Below, in pieces: positions 34,725 through 43,468 of a stretch of DNA of 64,000 nt. Position numbers and translations under genes: made by a program. How positions within the stretch are numbered: position 1 is the first letter of the stretch; each line of letters starts with the position of its first letter. The notes under the pieces were generated by a model, which was given only the letters and a program-made list of their open reading frames with translations, was not told the DNA's origin and searched no databases. Origin of the DNA: Streptomyces sp. B93 (GTDB lineage Bacteria > Actinomycetota > Actinomycetes > Streptomycetales > Streptomycetaceae); assembly GCF_018070565.1 (NCBI RefSeq), contig NZ_JAGPXL010000012.1, positions 124,001 to 188,000 of the forward strand. The letters run 5' to 3'.

Positions 34725-36668
34725 ATGGGGCGAGTCGCGTTCGGGGTGCTCGGGCCGGTCACGGCCGAGCGCGGCGGCACCGCCCTCGCCCTGAAGGGCC
34801 CCCGGCACCGGGCGGTCCTGGCCCGGCTGCTGGTGGCCCGCCGCCGGACCGTGCCCGTCGGCCTGCTGATCGACGACCTGTGGCCGGAGCCGCCGACGGG
34901 CGCCGTGGGAGCCGTACGGACCTTCGTCGGTGATCTGCGCCGGGTCCTGGAACCGGACCGGCCGCCCCGCGCGCCCGCCCGGCTGCTGGTCACCGAGGGC
35001 CCCGGGTACGCCCTGCGCGCCGAGCCGGACGACGTGGACGCCTGGCGTTTCGAGGCGGCCGTGGGCGCCGCCGCCGGGCTGCCGCCCGAGCGGGCCGCCG
35101 AACGGCTCGGCGCCGCCCTCGCCCTGTGGCGCGGCCCCGCCTACGCCGACTTCGCCGACGCCGACTGGACCCGCGCGGAGCGGGCCCGCCTCGGTGAGCT
35201 GCGGCTGGGTGCGGTGGAGCAGCTGGCGGCGGCCCGGCTCGGCGCGGGGCGGGCCGCCGAGGCGGTGCCCGACCTCCAGGCCCATCTCACCGAGCACCCG
35301 TGGCGGGAGGAGGCGCTGCGGCTGCTGGCCCTCGCGCTGTACCGGACCGGGCGGCAGCCGGACGCGCTGGCCGTGCTGCGCCGGGGGCGCGGGGAACTCG
35401 CCGGGCGGCTCGGCCTTGACCCCGGGCCCGAGCTGAGCCGTCTGGAGGCCGACATCCTCGCCCGGCATCCGCGCCTGGACGCGCCCGGCGGGCCCGCCGG
35501 CACGGCGGCGCGGCTGTGGGAGCGGACGGCGGCGGCGTACGACCGCACGGTGGCCACCGGTGCCCGGGCCCGGCTGGAGTCCACGGTCGGTCTGATCCGC
35601 AGTCTGGCGGTGACCGGCGGCAGCGGGCTGCGGGCCGCCCAGGAGACCCGGCTCGCGGCCGTCGCCGCAGCGGAGGAGTACGGCGACGCCGAACTCACCG
35701 CGCGCATCATCGGCGCGTACGACGTGCCCGCGATCTGGACCCGGTCCGATGACCCGGAGGCGTCCGCGCGGCTGGTCGCGGCCGCCGAACGCACCCTCGC
35801 GGCGTTGCCGTCGGGTTCCGCCCGGGACGCCGTGCGGTGCCGTCTGCTCGCCACGGTCGCCGTGGAGACGCGCGGTGTGCGTTCGGCCCGGGGGCCGCGT
35901 GCCGCCGCCGAGGCGGAGGCGCTCGCGCGGCGGCTCGACGACCCGGGCCTGCTCGCCTTCGCCCTCAACGGTGTGTTCATGCAGTCCTGCACGCGGGCGG
36001 GGCTCGCCGGGCGGCGTGATCGCATCGGGGCGGAGCTGGTGGGGCTGGGGGCGCGTACCGGGCTGGTGACGTACGAGGTGCTCGGGCATCTCGTGCGGGT
36101 CCAGGCGCTGTCGGCTCGGGGTGACTTCGGGGGTGCCGACGCGCATGCCGAGGCGGCGGATCGGCTTGCGGATCGGCATGAACTCTCGTTGGTCGGGGTC
36201 TTCACGGAGTGGTACCGGGCGCTGCGGACCGCCGCGACGGGGGCGCCGGAGCGGGCGGAGTCCGCGTATCGGGCGGCTGCCGGTCGGCTGGACGGTGCGG
36301 GTATGCCCGGCGTGGAGCGGGGGTTGTTGCCGTTGGCGCTTCTGTGCCTGCGGCTGGTGGCGGGCGCCGATCCGGAGGTCGATGTCGAGGCGGACTGGGG
36401 GCCGTACCGGGCCTGGGCGGAGGCGCTTGTGGGGCGGGACGGCGAGGTGGTGCGGGCGCTTCCTGAGCCGCCGCCGGATCTGATGTACGAGGCATTGTGC
36501 TGTCTCCAGATCGCTGCGGCGCGGCGCCTCGGTGACCGGGCGGCGTTGCCGCGGGCGTACGGCTGGCTTCGTCCCGCCTCGGGGGAACTGGCGGGCGCGG
36601 GGAGCGGGATGGTGACCCTGGGACCGGTGGACGACTGGTTGGCGGGGATGGGGAGCGGCGTGCGGTGA
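34725..36668 (+). CDS. BTAD-domain (SARP/AfsR-like) transcriptional regulator
   Basis: A 647-residue regulator. Residues 1-100 are an OmpR-type winged helix as in SARP proteins (FGVLGPVTAERGG, RAVLARLLV, TFVGDLRRVLEP). Residues 105-250 are the bacterial transcriptional activation domain with tetratricopeptide-like helices (FADADWTRAERARL, LYRTGRQPDALAVLRRGR). The remaining 390 residues are helical repeats without an NB-ARC ATPase motif, unlike AfsR. Such proteins often activate catabolic or secondary-metabolite genes. The ATG has GGGGC upstream. It is divergent from the alpha/beta hydrolase gene, the simplest candidate target. The 3' quarter of the gene has slightly more A/T at wobble positions than the rest. 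Confidence 0.88.
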   Translation: MGRVAFGVLGPVTAERGGTALALKGPRHRAVLARLLVARRRTVPVGLLIDDLWPEPPTGAVGAVRTFVGDLRRVLEPDRPPRAPARLLVTEGPGYALRAEPDDVDAWRFEAAVGAAAGLPPERAAERLGAALALWRGPAYADFADADWTRAERARLGELRLGAVEQLAAARLGAGRAAEAVPDLQAHLTEHPWREEALRLLALALYRTGRQPDALAVLRRGRGELAGRLGLDPGPELSRLEADILARHPRLDAPGGPAGTAARLWERTAAAYDRTVATGARARLESTVGLIRSLAVTGGSGLRAAQETRLAAVAAAEEYGDAELTARIIGAYDVPAIWTRSDDPEASARLVAAAERTLAALPSGSARDAVRCRLLATVAVETRGVRSARGPRAAAEAEALARRLDDPGLLAFALNGVFMQSCTRAGLAGRRDRIGAELVGLGARTGLVTYEVLGHLVRVQALSARGDFGGADAHAEAADRLADRHELSLVGVFTEWYRALRTAATGAPERAESAYRAAAGRLDGAGMPGVERGLLPLALLCLRLVAGADPEVDVEADWGPYRAWAEALVGRDGEVVRALPEPPPDLMYEALCCLQIAAARRLGDRAALPRAYGWLRPASGELAGAGSGMVTLGPVDDWLAGMGSGVR

Positions 36669-36792
36669 CCGTGAGGGCGTTGCGCGACGCAGCTAGGGCG
36701 GATGCGGTAGCCGGGCGGGGGGCTTCCTTACGAATCCGGGACATCCGGGGCCGGGGGCCGCGGTGCGAGGGCTGGGATGCGAGGCTGGCCGG

Positions 36793-37530
36793 ATGGAGCA
36801 GCAGTTGAGTGGGGGGTCGGGGGCGCGGGTGCTGGTCGTCGATGACGATCCCACCGTCGCCGAGGTCGTGTCCGGGTATCTGGACCGGGCCGGGTATGTC
36901 GTGGATCTTGCCGTGGACGGGCCGGACGCCCTCGCGCGGGCGTCGGCGCACTGGCCGGATCTGGTCGTCCTCGACCTGATGCTGCCCGGCATGGACGGCC
37001 TGGAGGTGTGCCGTCGGATGCGGGGACGCGGCCCCGTGCCGGTGATCATGCTCACCGCGCGCGGTGACGAGGACGACCGCATCCTCGGTCTGGAGGTCGG
37101 TGCCGACGACTACGTCACCAAGCCGTTCAGCCCGCGCGAGCTGGTCCTGCGGGTCGGTTCCGTGCTGCGCAGGGCCCGTCCGGCGGGGCAGCCCTCGGAC
37201 ACGCTGAGCAGAGCCGGGCTCACCGTCGACCCGGCCGCCCGGCGGGCGCTGAAGGGCGGCACCGAACTCTCCTTGACGACGCGGGAGTTCGATCTGCTGG
37301 CGTTCTTCCTGCGGCATCCCGGGCGGGCGTTCAGCCGGGAGGAGCTGATGAGCGAGGTGTGGGGCTGGGACTTCGGTGATCTGTCGACGGTGACCGTGCA
37401 CGTCCGTCGGCTGCGCGGCAAGGTGGAGGACGATCCGGCCCGGCCGCGGTTCATCCAGACGGTCTGGGGGGTCGGTTACCGGTTCGACGCCGTTGAGGTG
37501 CCGGGGGCGGCGGGGGAGCGGCAGCCGTGA
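36793..37530 (+). CDS. OmpR-family response regulator (system 1)
   Basis: A 245-residue response regulator. The receiver domain (residues 11-125) has the acidic pair in VLVVDDDPT, phospho-acceptor Asp in VVLDLMLPGMDG, the Thr in MLTARGDED and the Lys in YVTKPFSPREL. The winged-helix output domain follows (LTTREFDLLAFFLRHPGRAFSREEL to GVGYRFD). ATG 36793 (MEQQLSGGSG) is preferred over one ten codons upstream, which lies outside the conserved domain. The stop overlaps the kinase GTG (GTGA), so the pair is co-translated. The regulon is unknown. It may autoregulate from the 124-base upstream gap. Confidence 0.93.
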   Translation: MEQQLSGGSGARVLVVDDDPTVAEVVSGYLDRAGYVVDLAVDGPDALARASAHWPDLVVLDLMLPGMDGLEVCRRMRGRGPVPVIMLTARGDEDDRILGLEVGADDYVTKPFSPRELVLRVGSVLRRARPAGQPSDTLSRAGLTVDPAARRALKGGTELSLTTREFDLLAFFLRHPGRAFSREELMSEVWGWDFGDLSTVTVHVRRLRGKVEDDPARPRFIQTVWGVGYRFDAVEVPGAAGERQP

Positions 37531-38639
37531 ACGACACCCTCCTCATCGCCTTCTTCGCCTTTCTCGGTGCCGCCGCCGCCGGGATTCTCGGTGCCTGCGT
37601 GCTGATGCTGATCCGGCGTCGTTCGCTGATCGCGCACCTGTCCGTGGTGGTCGGGGTGGCCGTCGGCGCGATGCTCGCCGGGACGCTCGCGGTCGCCCAG
37701 GCCATGTTCCTGTCCTCGCACGACCTGACCGTGGTGACCACCGTGGTCGCGATGGCCGCGGTGGTGTCCCTGGGCACGGCCCTGCTGCTCGGCCGCTGGG
37801 TCGTCGCCCGCAGCCGCGACCTCGCCCTCGCCGCCCGCTCCTTCGGCGACGGCGGCGACTTCACCTCCCCCGTCGGCCCGGCCACCGCCGAACTGGCCGC
37901 GCTCAGCCGGGAGCTGGAGGACACCAGCCGCCGCCTCGCCGAGTCCCGGGACCGCGAACGGGCCCTGGAGACCTCACGGCGGGAACTCGTCGCCTGGATC
38001 TCCCACGATCTGCGCACCCCGCTCGCCGGGCTGCGCGCGATGTCGGAGGCGCTGGAGGACGGGGTCGCCGCCGACCCGCAGCGCTATCTGCGGCAGATGC
38101 GCGCCGAGGTGGAGCGGCTCGACGTGATGGTGGGCGACCTGTTCGAACTCTCCCGCATCCACGCGGGCGCCCTCGCCCTCAGCCCCGCCCGGATCTCGGT
38201 GTACGACCTGATAGGCGACGCCCTCGCGGGCGCGGCCCCGCTCGCCCGGGAGCACGGGGTGCGCCTGGTCGGCGAGCGGGTCGACGCGGTCCCCGTCGAG
38301 GTCGACGGCAAGGAGATGAGCCGGGTCCTGGGCAACCTGCTGGTCAACGCCATCCGCCGGACCCCCGCCGACGGCACGGTGGCGGTGACCGCCGAGCGCG
38401 GTCCCGACGGTGTCGTGGTCTCCGTCACCGACGGCTGCGGCGGCATCCCGGAGGCGGACCTGCCGCGCGTCTTCGACACCGGCTGGCGCGGCAGCGACGC
38501 CCGCACCCCGCCCGCCGGTGCCGGTCTGGGCCTCGCCATCGTGCGCGGCATCGTCGAGGCCCACCAGGGCCGGGCCGCCGTACGCAACGTCATCGGCGGC
38601 TGCCGCTTCGAGGTCACCCTGCCGGCCTCCGACGGCTGA
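37527..38639 (+). CDS. Sensor histidine kinase (system 1)
   Basis: A 370-residue kinase. Two close hydrophobic regions (about residues 6-30 and 38-95, the latter long enough for two spans) leave almost no extracellular domain, so it may sense a membrane or cytoplasmic cue. A HAMP-like linker is followed by the H-box WISHDLRTPLAGLRAM with the phosphorylated His near residue 156. The ATPase domain has the N-box NLLVNAIRRTP, G1 TDGCGGIP and G2 GAGLGLAIV. It is coupled by overlap to its cognate regulator. The stop lies two bases from that of the convergent kinase of system 2. Confidence 0.93.
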   Translation: MNDTLLIAFFAFLGAAAAGILGACVLMLIRRRSLIAHLSVVVGVAVGAMLAGTLAVAQAMFLSSHDLTVVTTVVAMAAVVSLGTALLLGRWVVARSRDLALAARSFGDGGDFTSPVGPATAELAALSRELEDTSRRLAESRDRERALETSRRELVAWISHDLRTPLAGLRAMSEALEDGVAADPQRYLRQMRAEVERLDVMVGDLFELSRIHAGALALSPARISVYDLIGDALAGAAPLAREHGVRLVGERVDAVPVEVDGKEMSRVLGNLLVNAIRRTPADGTVAVTAERGPDGVVVSVTDGCGGIPEADLPRVFDTGWRGSDARTPPAGAGLGLAIVRGIVEAHQGRAAVRNVIGGCRFEVTLPASDG

Positions 38640-38641
38640 GG

Positions 38642-40069
38642 TCAGCGGCGGGGGAGCCGTACGGTGAACTCCGTGGCGCCCGGCTCGGAGGTCAGGGTGA
38701 TGTCGCCGCCGTGCGCGCGGACCAGGGACGCGGCGACCGACAGGCCGAGCCCGCTGCCGCCCCGGTCGCGGCTGCGGGCCTTGTCGACGCGGTAGAAGCG
38801 GTCGAAGACCCGTTCCCGGTCCCCGGGCGGAATACCCGGCCCGGTGTCGGTGACCCGTACCAGTGCCGCCCCGGACGTGACCGAGGCCGCCACGCACACC
38901 TCGGTCCCGGCCGGGGTGTGCACGGCCGCGTTGGTCAGCAGGTTGTCGAGCACCTGTCGCACGCGCGGGCCGTCGAGGCACAGCCGTACCGGCCCCTCCG
39001 GCAGCCGCACCGTCAGCGGGCGGCCGGGGTGGGCGGCCCGGAAGGCGTCGGCGGCCTCCCGCACCAGCTCCACCAGGTCGGCCTCCGTGAGCCGCAGCGG
39101 GGCCGCCACCTCGTCGGCGTCGAGCCGGGCGAGCAGCAGCAGGTCGTCGAGGAGGAAGCCCATCCGCGCGGCCTCCCCGCGCAGCCGCGCCAGGTGCCGG
39201 TCGCGTTCGTCGGGCGCGTTGGCGGCCGCGTACTGGAACAGGTCCGCGTAGCCGCGTACCGACATCAGTGGGGTGCGCAGCTCGTGCGAGGCGTCGGCGA
39301 CGAACCGGCGCAGCCGCTGCTCGGCCTCGGCGCGGACGGCGAGCGAGTCGTCGATGTGCTCCAGCATGGTGTTGAACGCGGTCCGCAGCTCCTCCACCTC
39401 GGGCCCGCCGCCCGGTCCGGCCGCGCGCAGCGGCAGCCGGGCCGCCGACTCGGTCAGGTCGTGGGAGGCGATGCCGTGCGCGGTGTGCGCGATGTCGCTG
39501 AGCGGCTTCAGCCCCCGCCGCAGCATCTTCCGGCCGATCACGACCAGCGCCACCAGCGCCGCCACGAACGCCACCACCTGCACGGTGACCAGCTGCTCCA
39601 CGGTCTCCTCGACGCCCTCCATGGGCGCGGCCGTGACCAGGACGACTCCCGGGTCGACCTCGCAGGCGCGCAGCCGGTAGGTCCCCTCGCCGTCGATGTG
39701 CGCGGTGCGCACCAGTTCCTCGTCGGTGCCCGCCCGCTCGGTGGCGAGCGCGGTCAGCGCGACCGTGTCGGACGGCACGTCGGCGGGCCTGCGCAGTGCG
39801 GCGGTGCCGTCGGTGACGTCGTAGACGGCGGTGTACCAGCCGTAGTACGGCTCCCTGGTGACCGTGCCGTGGGTGGCGGCGTCCTTGGACTGCACCACCT
39901 GGACCAGCTTCATCTGTTCGCCGAGCTGGCGCTCCAGATAGTCCCGCATGTACGTCGTCAGCGCGGTCCCGACGACCGCGAACACCAGCAGCGACAGCAC
40001 CCCGAGGCCGAGGGCGAGGCGGGTGCCCAGACGCAGTCGCCGGTACGTCCGCCGCAGCCGGGCGATCAC
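38642..40069 (-). CDS. Sensor histidine kinase (system 2)
   Basis: A 475-residue kinase with a classic layout: short cytoplasmic N-terminus, membrane span at about residues 17-38, an extracellular sensor of about 130 residues (containing TREPYYGWYTAVYDV), a second span near 170-190, then HAMP. The H-box is ADASHELRTPLMSVRGYADL and the N-box NLLTNAAVHTP. The G boxes are DTGPGIPPGDRERVFDRFYR and GSGLGLSVAASLV. The GTG start overlaps the stop of its response regulator as GTGA. It is read leftward and ends two bases from the system 1 kinase. The divergent flavin electron-transfer operon on the other side of its regulator is the most likely target of this system. Confidence 0.93.
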   Translation of the reverse strand: MIARLRRTYRRLRLGTRLALGLGVLSLLVFAVVGTALTTYMRDYLERQLGEQMKLVQVVQSKDAATHGTVTREPYYGWYTAVYDVTDGTAALRRPADVPSDTVALTALATERAGTDEELVRTAHIDGEGTYRLRACEVDPGVVLVTAAPMEGVEETVEQLVTVQVVAFVAALVALVVIGRKMLRRGLKPLSDIAHTAHGIASHDLTESAARLPLRAAGPGGGPEVEELRTAFNTMLEHIDDSLAVRAEAEQRLRRFVADASHELRTPLMSVRGYADLFQYAAANAPDERDRHLARLRGEAARMGFLLDDLLLLARLDADEVAAPLRLTEADLVELVREAADAFRAAHPGRPLTVRLPEGPVRLCLDGPRVRQVLDNLLTNAAVHTPAGTEVCVAASVTSGAALVRVTDTGPGIPPGDRERVFDRFYRVDKARSRDRGGSGLGLSVAASLVRAHGGDITLTSEPGATEFTVRLPRR

Positions 40070-40773
40070 TCCCCGGCCTCCCGGACGACGTACCCGAAGC
40101 CGCGCACGGTGTGGATCAGCGGCGGGCCGGTGGCGTCGAGCTTGCGGCGCAGTCGGCTGACGACGAGTTCGACGACGTTGGAGCGCCCGCCGAAGCCGTA
40201 CTCCCACACATGGTCGAGGATCTGCGCCTTGGTGAGCACGGTCGGTGACTTGCGCAGCAGATAGCGCAGCACCTCGTACTCGGTGGGGGTGAGCGTCAGC
40301 GCCCGGCCGCCGCGCCGCACCTCGCGGGTGTCCTCGTCCATCGTCAGATCGCCGACCCGCAGCACGGACCGCTGGAAGCCGGGACCGGAGCTGCGCCGCA
40401 GCACGGTCCGCAGCCGCGCCATCAGCTCCTCCACGGCGAACGGCTTGACCAGGTAGTCGTCGCCACCCCGGGTCAGCCCCGCGACCCGGTCGGCGACGCC
40501 GTCGCGGGCGGTGAGGAAGACCACCGGCACCATCGTGCCCGTGGCGCGCAGCCGGTCGAGCACGCCGAAGCCGTCCACGTCCGGCAGCATCAGGTCGAGC
40601 ACCACGATGTCCGGCCGGAACTCGGCGGCCCGGCGCAGCGCCTCCTCACCGCTGCCCGCGGTGACCGCCTCCCAGCCCTCGTAGCGGGCGACCGTCGCGA
40701 CGAGATCGGCGATCGGAGGGTCGTCGTCCACGACGAGCAGTCGTACTTTCTCCACCGCCTCATGGTGCGCCAC
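40066..40773 (-). CDS. OmpR-family response regulator (system 2)
   Basis: A regulator of about 235 residues. Receiver: RLLVVDDDPPIADLV, phospho-Asp in IVVLDLMLPDVDGFG, Thr in FLTARDG, Lys in LVKPFAVEEL. Output winged helix: LTPTEYEVLRYLLRKSPTVLTKAQIL to HTVRGFGYVVREAGE. The start is ambiguous: GTG 40773 (VAHHEAVEKVRLL) or GTG 40755 (VEKVRLL), neither with a good ribosome site. It is coupled to the kinase gene downstream. The upstream gap, shared with the ferric-reductase-like operon, contains two adjacent 11-bp direct repeats (40835-40856), the usual spacing for an OmpR-family dimer. Confidence 0.92.
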   Translation of the reverse strand: MAHHEAVEKVRLLVVDDDPPIADLVATVARYEGWEAVTAGSGEEALRRAAEFRPDIVVLDLMLPDVDGFGVLDRLRATGTMVPVVFLTARDGVADRVAGLTRGGDDYLVKPFAVEELMARLRTVLRRSSGPGFQRSVLRVGDLTMDEDTREVRRGGRALTLTPTEYEVLRYLLRKSPTVLTKAQILDHVWEYGFGGRSNVVELVVSRLRRKLDATGPPLIHTVRGFGYVVREAGE

Positions 40774-40834
40774 CGGGCGTCGGCTGATGAGGGGCGGGGC
40801 GTCCCCGGGACCACATCGATATCCACTTGAAAGT

Positions 40835-40856
40835 TGAATGACAGCTGATCGACAGG
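40835..40856. promoter_or_regulatory. Tandem 11-bp direct repeat, candidate OmpR-type regulator site
   Basis: TTGAATGACAG (40835-40845) is followed directly by CTGATCGACAG (40846-40856), matching at 8 of 11 positions. OmpR/PhoB-type regulators bind tandem repeats with an 11-bp period. It lies midway between the divergent response-regulator gene and the electron-transfer operon. Binding by the adjacent regulator is inferred. Confidence 0.5.
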
Positions 40857-40906
40857 GTCGGCCAGCCAAGCTCGGGAGTACACCCCCTGCCGAGGAGCTG
40901 CCCCAC

Positions 40907-42247
40907 GTGACGACCCTTTCCCCGCCCCCCGCGCCGCCGACCGCCGCGATACGCCCCAAGGTGGTCGCCCGCGCCGGCCTGTACGCCGTGCTCGCCGCGA
41001 ACGTGGCCGTGGTGACGTACCTCTTCGTCCAGGCGGGCTTCGCGGGCAACGCCCTGATCGTGCTCGGCCGCCTCGCCGGGCTCTACGGCGCCCTGCTGAT
41101 GGCGTTCCAGCTGCTGCTGGTGGCCCGGCTGCCCTGGCTGGACCGCCGCATCGGCATGGACCGGCTCACCCTCTGGCACCGCTGGACCGGCTTCGCCCTG
41201 GTGTGGACGCTCCTCACCCACGCCGTGTTCATCACCTTCGGCTACGCCGAGGGCACCGGCATGGACCCCGTCAGCCAGCTGGTCGATCTCGCCGAGACCA
41301 CCGAGGGCGTGCTCCGCGCGGTCGTCGCGCTGGGCCTCCTCCTCGTCATCGGCACGGTCTCCGCGCGCTGGGCGCGGCGCCGACTCGCCTACGAGACCTG
41401 GCACTTCACCCACCTGTACACCTACCTCGTCGTCGTCCTCGCCTTCTCCCACCAGATGGCCACCGGTTCGACGTTCGTCTCCTCGGCCGCCGCGCGGGCC
41501 TACTGGTGGACCCTGTGGGGCGTCGCGCTCGGCGCGGTGTGCCTGGGACGGCTGCTGCTGCCGCTGTGGCGCAACCGGCGCCACCAACTGCGGGTCACGG
41601 CCGTCATACCCGAGAACGACAACGTGGTCTCCGTCCACATCACCGGCCGCGACCTCGACCGGCTGCCCGCGCGGGCGGGCCAGTTCTTCCTGTGGCGGTT
41701 CCTGACGAAGGACCGCTGGTGGCAGGCGAACCCCTACTCCCTGTCCGCCGCCCCCGACGGCCGCACCCTGAGGCTGACCGCGAAGGCCGCCGGGGACGGC
41801 TCCGCCGCCCTGCGCCACCTCAGGCCCGGCACCCGCGTCTTCGCCGAGGGCCCCTACGGCGCCTTCACCACCCTGCACCGCACCCGCCCCGGCACCCTGC
41901 TCATCGCGGGCGGCGTCGGCGTCACCCCGATCCGCGCCCTGCTGGAGGAACTGGACGGACCCACGGTCCTCATCTACCGGGTGGCCACCGAAGGGGACGC
42001 CGTCCTCCACGACGAACTGCGCGACCTCGCCCACGCCAAGGGCGCCGAACTCCACCTCGTCACCGGACCCGCGACCCCCGACCGGCTCACCCCCGCCGAA
42101 CTGGCCCGCCTGGTACCCGACGTGACCGACCGCGACGTCTACGTCTGCGGCCCGCCCGGCATGACCAGCGCCGTCCGGCGCGGCCTGCGCGAACTGGGCG
42201 TGCCCAAGGCGCAGATCCACTTCGAGCGCTTCAGCCTGGCCGGTTGA
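40907..42247 (+). CDS. Ferric reductase-like transmembrane oxidoreductase (haem b + FAD/NAD(P)H domains)
   Basis: A 446-residue membrane flavocytochrome. About six hydrophobic segments lie between residues 20 and 225. Histidines suited to binding two haem b groups are in LWHRWTGFALVW, LTHAVF, TWHFTHLYTYL and FSHQMA. The cytoplasmic C-terminal half is a ferredoxin-NADP reductase type module: an FAD-binding strand ending WWQANPYSLSAAP and an NAD(P)H-binding GGVGVTPIRALLEEL, with VYVCGPPGMTSAVRRGL near the end. Electrons should pass from NAD(P)H across the membrane. GTG 40907 has GAGGAG ten bases upstream. The FMN-binding protein and ApbE genes follow, so FMN on the outer face is the probable acceptor. 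Confidence 0.9.
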   Translation: MTTLSPPPAPPTAAIRPKVVARAGLYAVLAANVAVVTYLFVQAGFAGNALIVLGRLAGLYGALLMAFQLLLVARLPWLDRRIGMDRLTLWHRWTGFALVWTLLTHAVFITFGYAEGTGMDPVSQLVDLAETTEGVLRAVVALGLLLVIGTVSARWARRRLAYETWHFTHLYTYLVVVLAFSHQMATGSTFVSSAAARAYWWTLWGVALGAVCLGRLLLPLWRNRRHQLRVTAVIPENDNVVSVHITGRDLDRLPARAGQFFLWRFLTKDRWWQANPYSLSAAPDGRTLRLTAKAAGDGSAALRHLRPGTRVFAEGPYGAFTTLHRTRPGTLLIAGGVGVTPIRALLEELDGPTVLIYRVATEGDAVLHDELRDLAHAKGAELHLVTGPATPDRLTPAELARLVPDVTDRDVYVCGPPGMTSAVRRGLRELGVPKAQIHFERFSLAG

Positions 42248-42265
42248 ACAGGGGGACAGAGGAAC

Positions 42266-42667
42266 ATGAAGCGAGCACTGCCCGTCCTGGTCCTGACCGT
42301 CGCGGGGCTGGTCCCCGTGTGGCGGTACGTCCCGTCGACCGACGTCGGCGCCCAGCCCACCGCGTCCGCGCCCGCGCCCAGCCCCAGCGCCCCCGCGGAG
42401 CCCGGCACCGAGGTCGTCGCGGGCTCCACCGTGAACACCGAGAAGGGCCCCGTCCAGGTCGAGGTGACCTTCGACGGCGACACCATCAGCGCCGTCCGGA
42501 TGCTCCAGCAGCCCAACCACCCGCAGACCACCGACGCCGTGCCCGTCCTGATCGAAGAGACGCTGGCGGCACAGAGCGCCGACGTCGACACCGTCTCCGG
42601 CGCCACCGTCACCAGCGACGGCTACCGGGAGTCCCTCCAGGCCGCCCTCGACGCCAAGGGCTCCTGA
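42266..42667 (+). CDS. FMN-binding domain protein (covalently flavinylated electron carrier)
   Basis: A 133-residue protein: one N-terminal hydrophobic signal or anchor (residues 4-20), a Pro/Ala/Ser linker to residue 48, then an FMN_bind domain. The flavinylation motif is DTVSGATVTSDGY near residue 112; the threonine of SGAT is the expected FMN attachment residue, as in RnfG/NqrC. It should accept electrons from the preceding membrane flavocytochrome on the outer face. There is no lipobox cysteine. ATG 42266 has GGGGGACAGAGG upstream. The apbE-like gene begins one base after the stop. Confidence 0.9.
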   Translation: MKRALPVLVLTVAGLVPVWRYVPSTDVGAQPTASAPAPSPSAPAEPGTEVVAGSTVNTEKGPVQVEVTFDGDTISAVRMLQQPNHPQTTDAVPVLIEETLAAQSADVDTVSGATVTSDGYRESLQAALDAKGS

Positions 42668-42668
42668 C

Positions 42669-43394
42669 GTGCCCCACCGCGTCGAACACGTCATGGGCCT
42701 CCCGGTCTCCCTGCGCGTCGACGGCCCCGGCGCCCCCGCCTCGCTCGGTGACGCCGTGTTCGCCTGGCTGCGCGAGGCGGACGAGCGGTTCAGCCCCTTC
42801 AAGCCGGACAGCGAGGTGTCCCGCCTGGGCCGCGGTGAGATCGGCCGCGCGGAGGTGAGCGGTGACCTCGCCGAGGTGCTCGGGCTGTGCGAGGAGTACC
42901 GGGCGGCGACCGGCGGCGCCTTCGACGCCTGGCTGCCCGGCCGCGCCTTCGACCCCTGCGCGGTCGTCAAGGGCTGGGCGGTGCAGCGGGCCGCCGAACT
43001 GCTCACCGGCGCCGGGGTGGCGCGTTTCTGCCTCAACGCCGGGGGAGACGTGGTCGTCGCGGGCGGGCCCTGGCGGGTGGGGGTACGGCACCCCGAACAC
43101 GCCGGCCGGCTGTGCCAGGTCCTCCAGGTCACCGACGGGGCGGTGGCGACCTCCGCCCGCTACGAGCGCGGCGACCACATCGTCGACGGCCGCACCGGAC
43201 GCCCGGCGACCGGGCTGCTCAGCGTCACCGTCCTCGCCCCGACCCTCACCGAGGCCGACACCACCGCCACCGCGGCGTACGCGATGGGGGAGGAGGGCGT
43301 GGCCTGGGCGGCCGCTCGGCCCGGCTGCGAGGTGTACGCAGTCGACGCGGGGCGGCGGGTGCTGCGTACACCCGGGCTGCCGGTACCGGTCTAG
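42669..43394 (+). CDS. apbE: FAD:protein FMN transferase (ApbE family)
   Basis: A 241-residue, shortened ApbE that attaches FMN from FAD to a threonine of its partner. Recognisable segments are DSEVSRLGRGE, ATGGAFDAWLPG, VVKGWAVQRAAELL, LNAGGDVVVAGG, ATSARYERGDHIVDGRTGRP and the metal-binding TEADTTATAAYAMG. Unlike many bacterial ApbE proteins it has no signal peptide or lipobox, so it should work in the cytoplasm, modifying the FMN-binding protein before or during export, or another target. It is one base from the FMN-binding gene and the last gene of a three-gene operon. Confidence 0.9.
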   Translation: MPHRVEHVMGLPVSLRVDGPGAPASLGDAVFAWLREADERFSPFKPDSEVSRLGRGEIGRAEVSGDLAEVLGLCEEYRAATGGAFDAWLPGRAFDPCAVVKGWAVQRAAELLTGAGVARFCLNAGGDVVVAGGPWRVGVRHPEHAGRLCQVLQVTDGAVATSARYERGDHIVDGRTGRPATGLLSVTVLAPTLTEADTTATAAYAMGEEGVAWAAARPGCEVYAVDAGRRVLRTPGLPVPV

Positions 43395-43468
43395 ACTCTC
43401 CCCGCAACGGCCCACGGAGTGCGGTGAAAGTGGGCAGCGACGGCCAAACCCGAAGGGTATTCGGCGTT

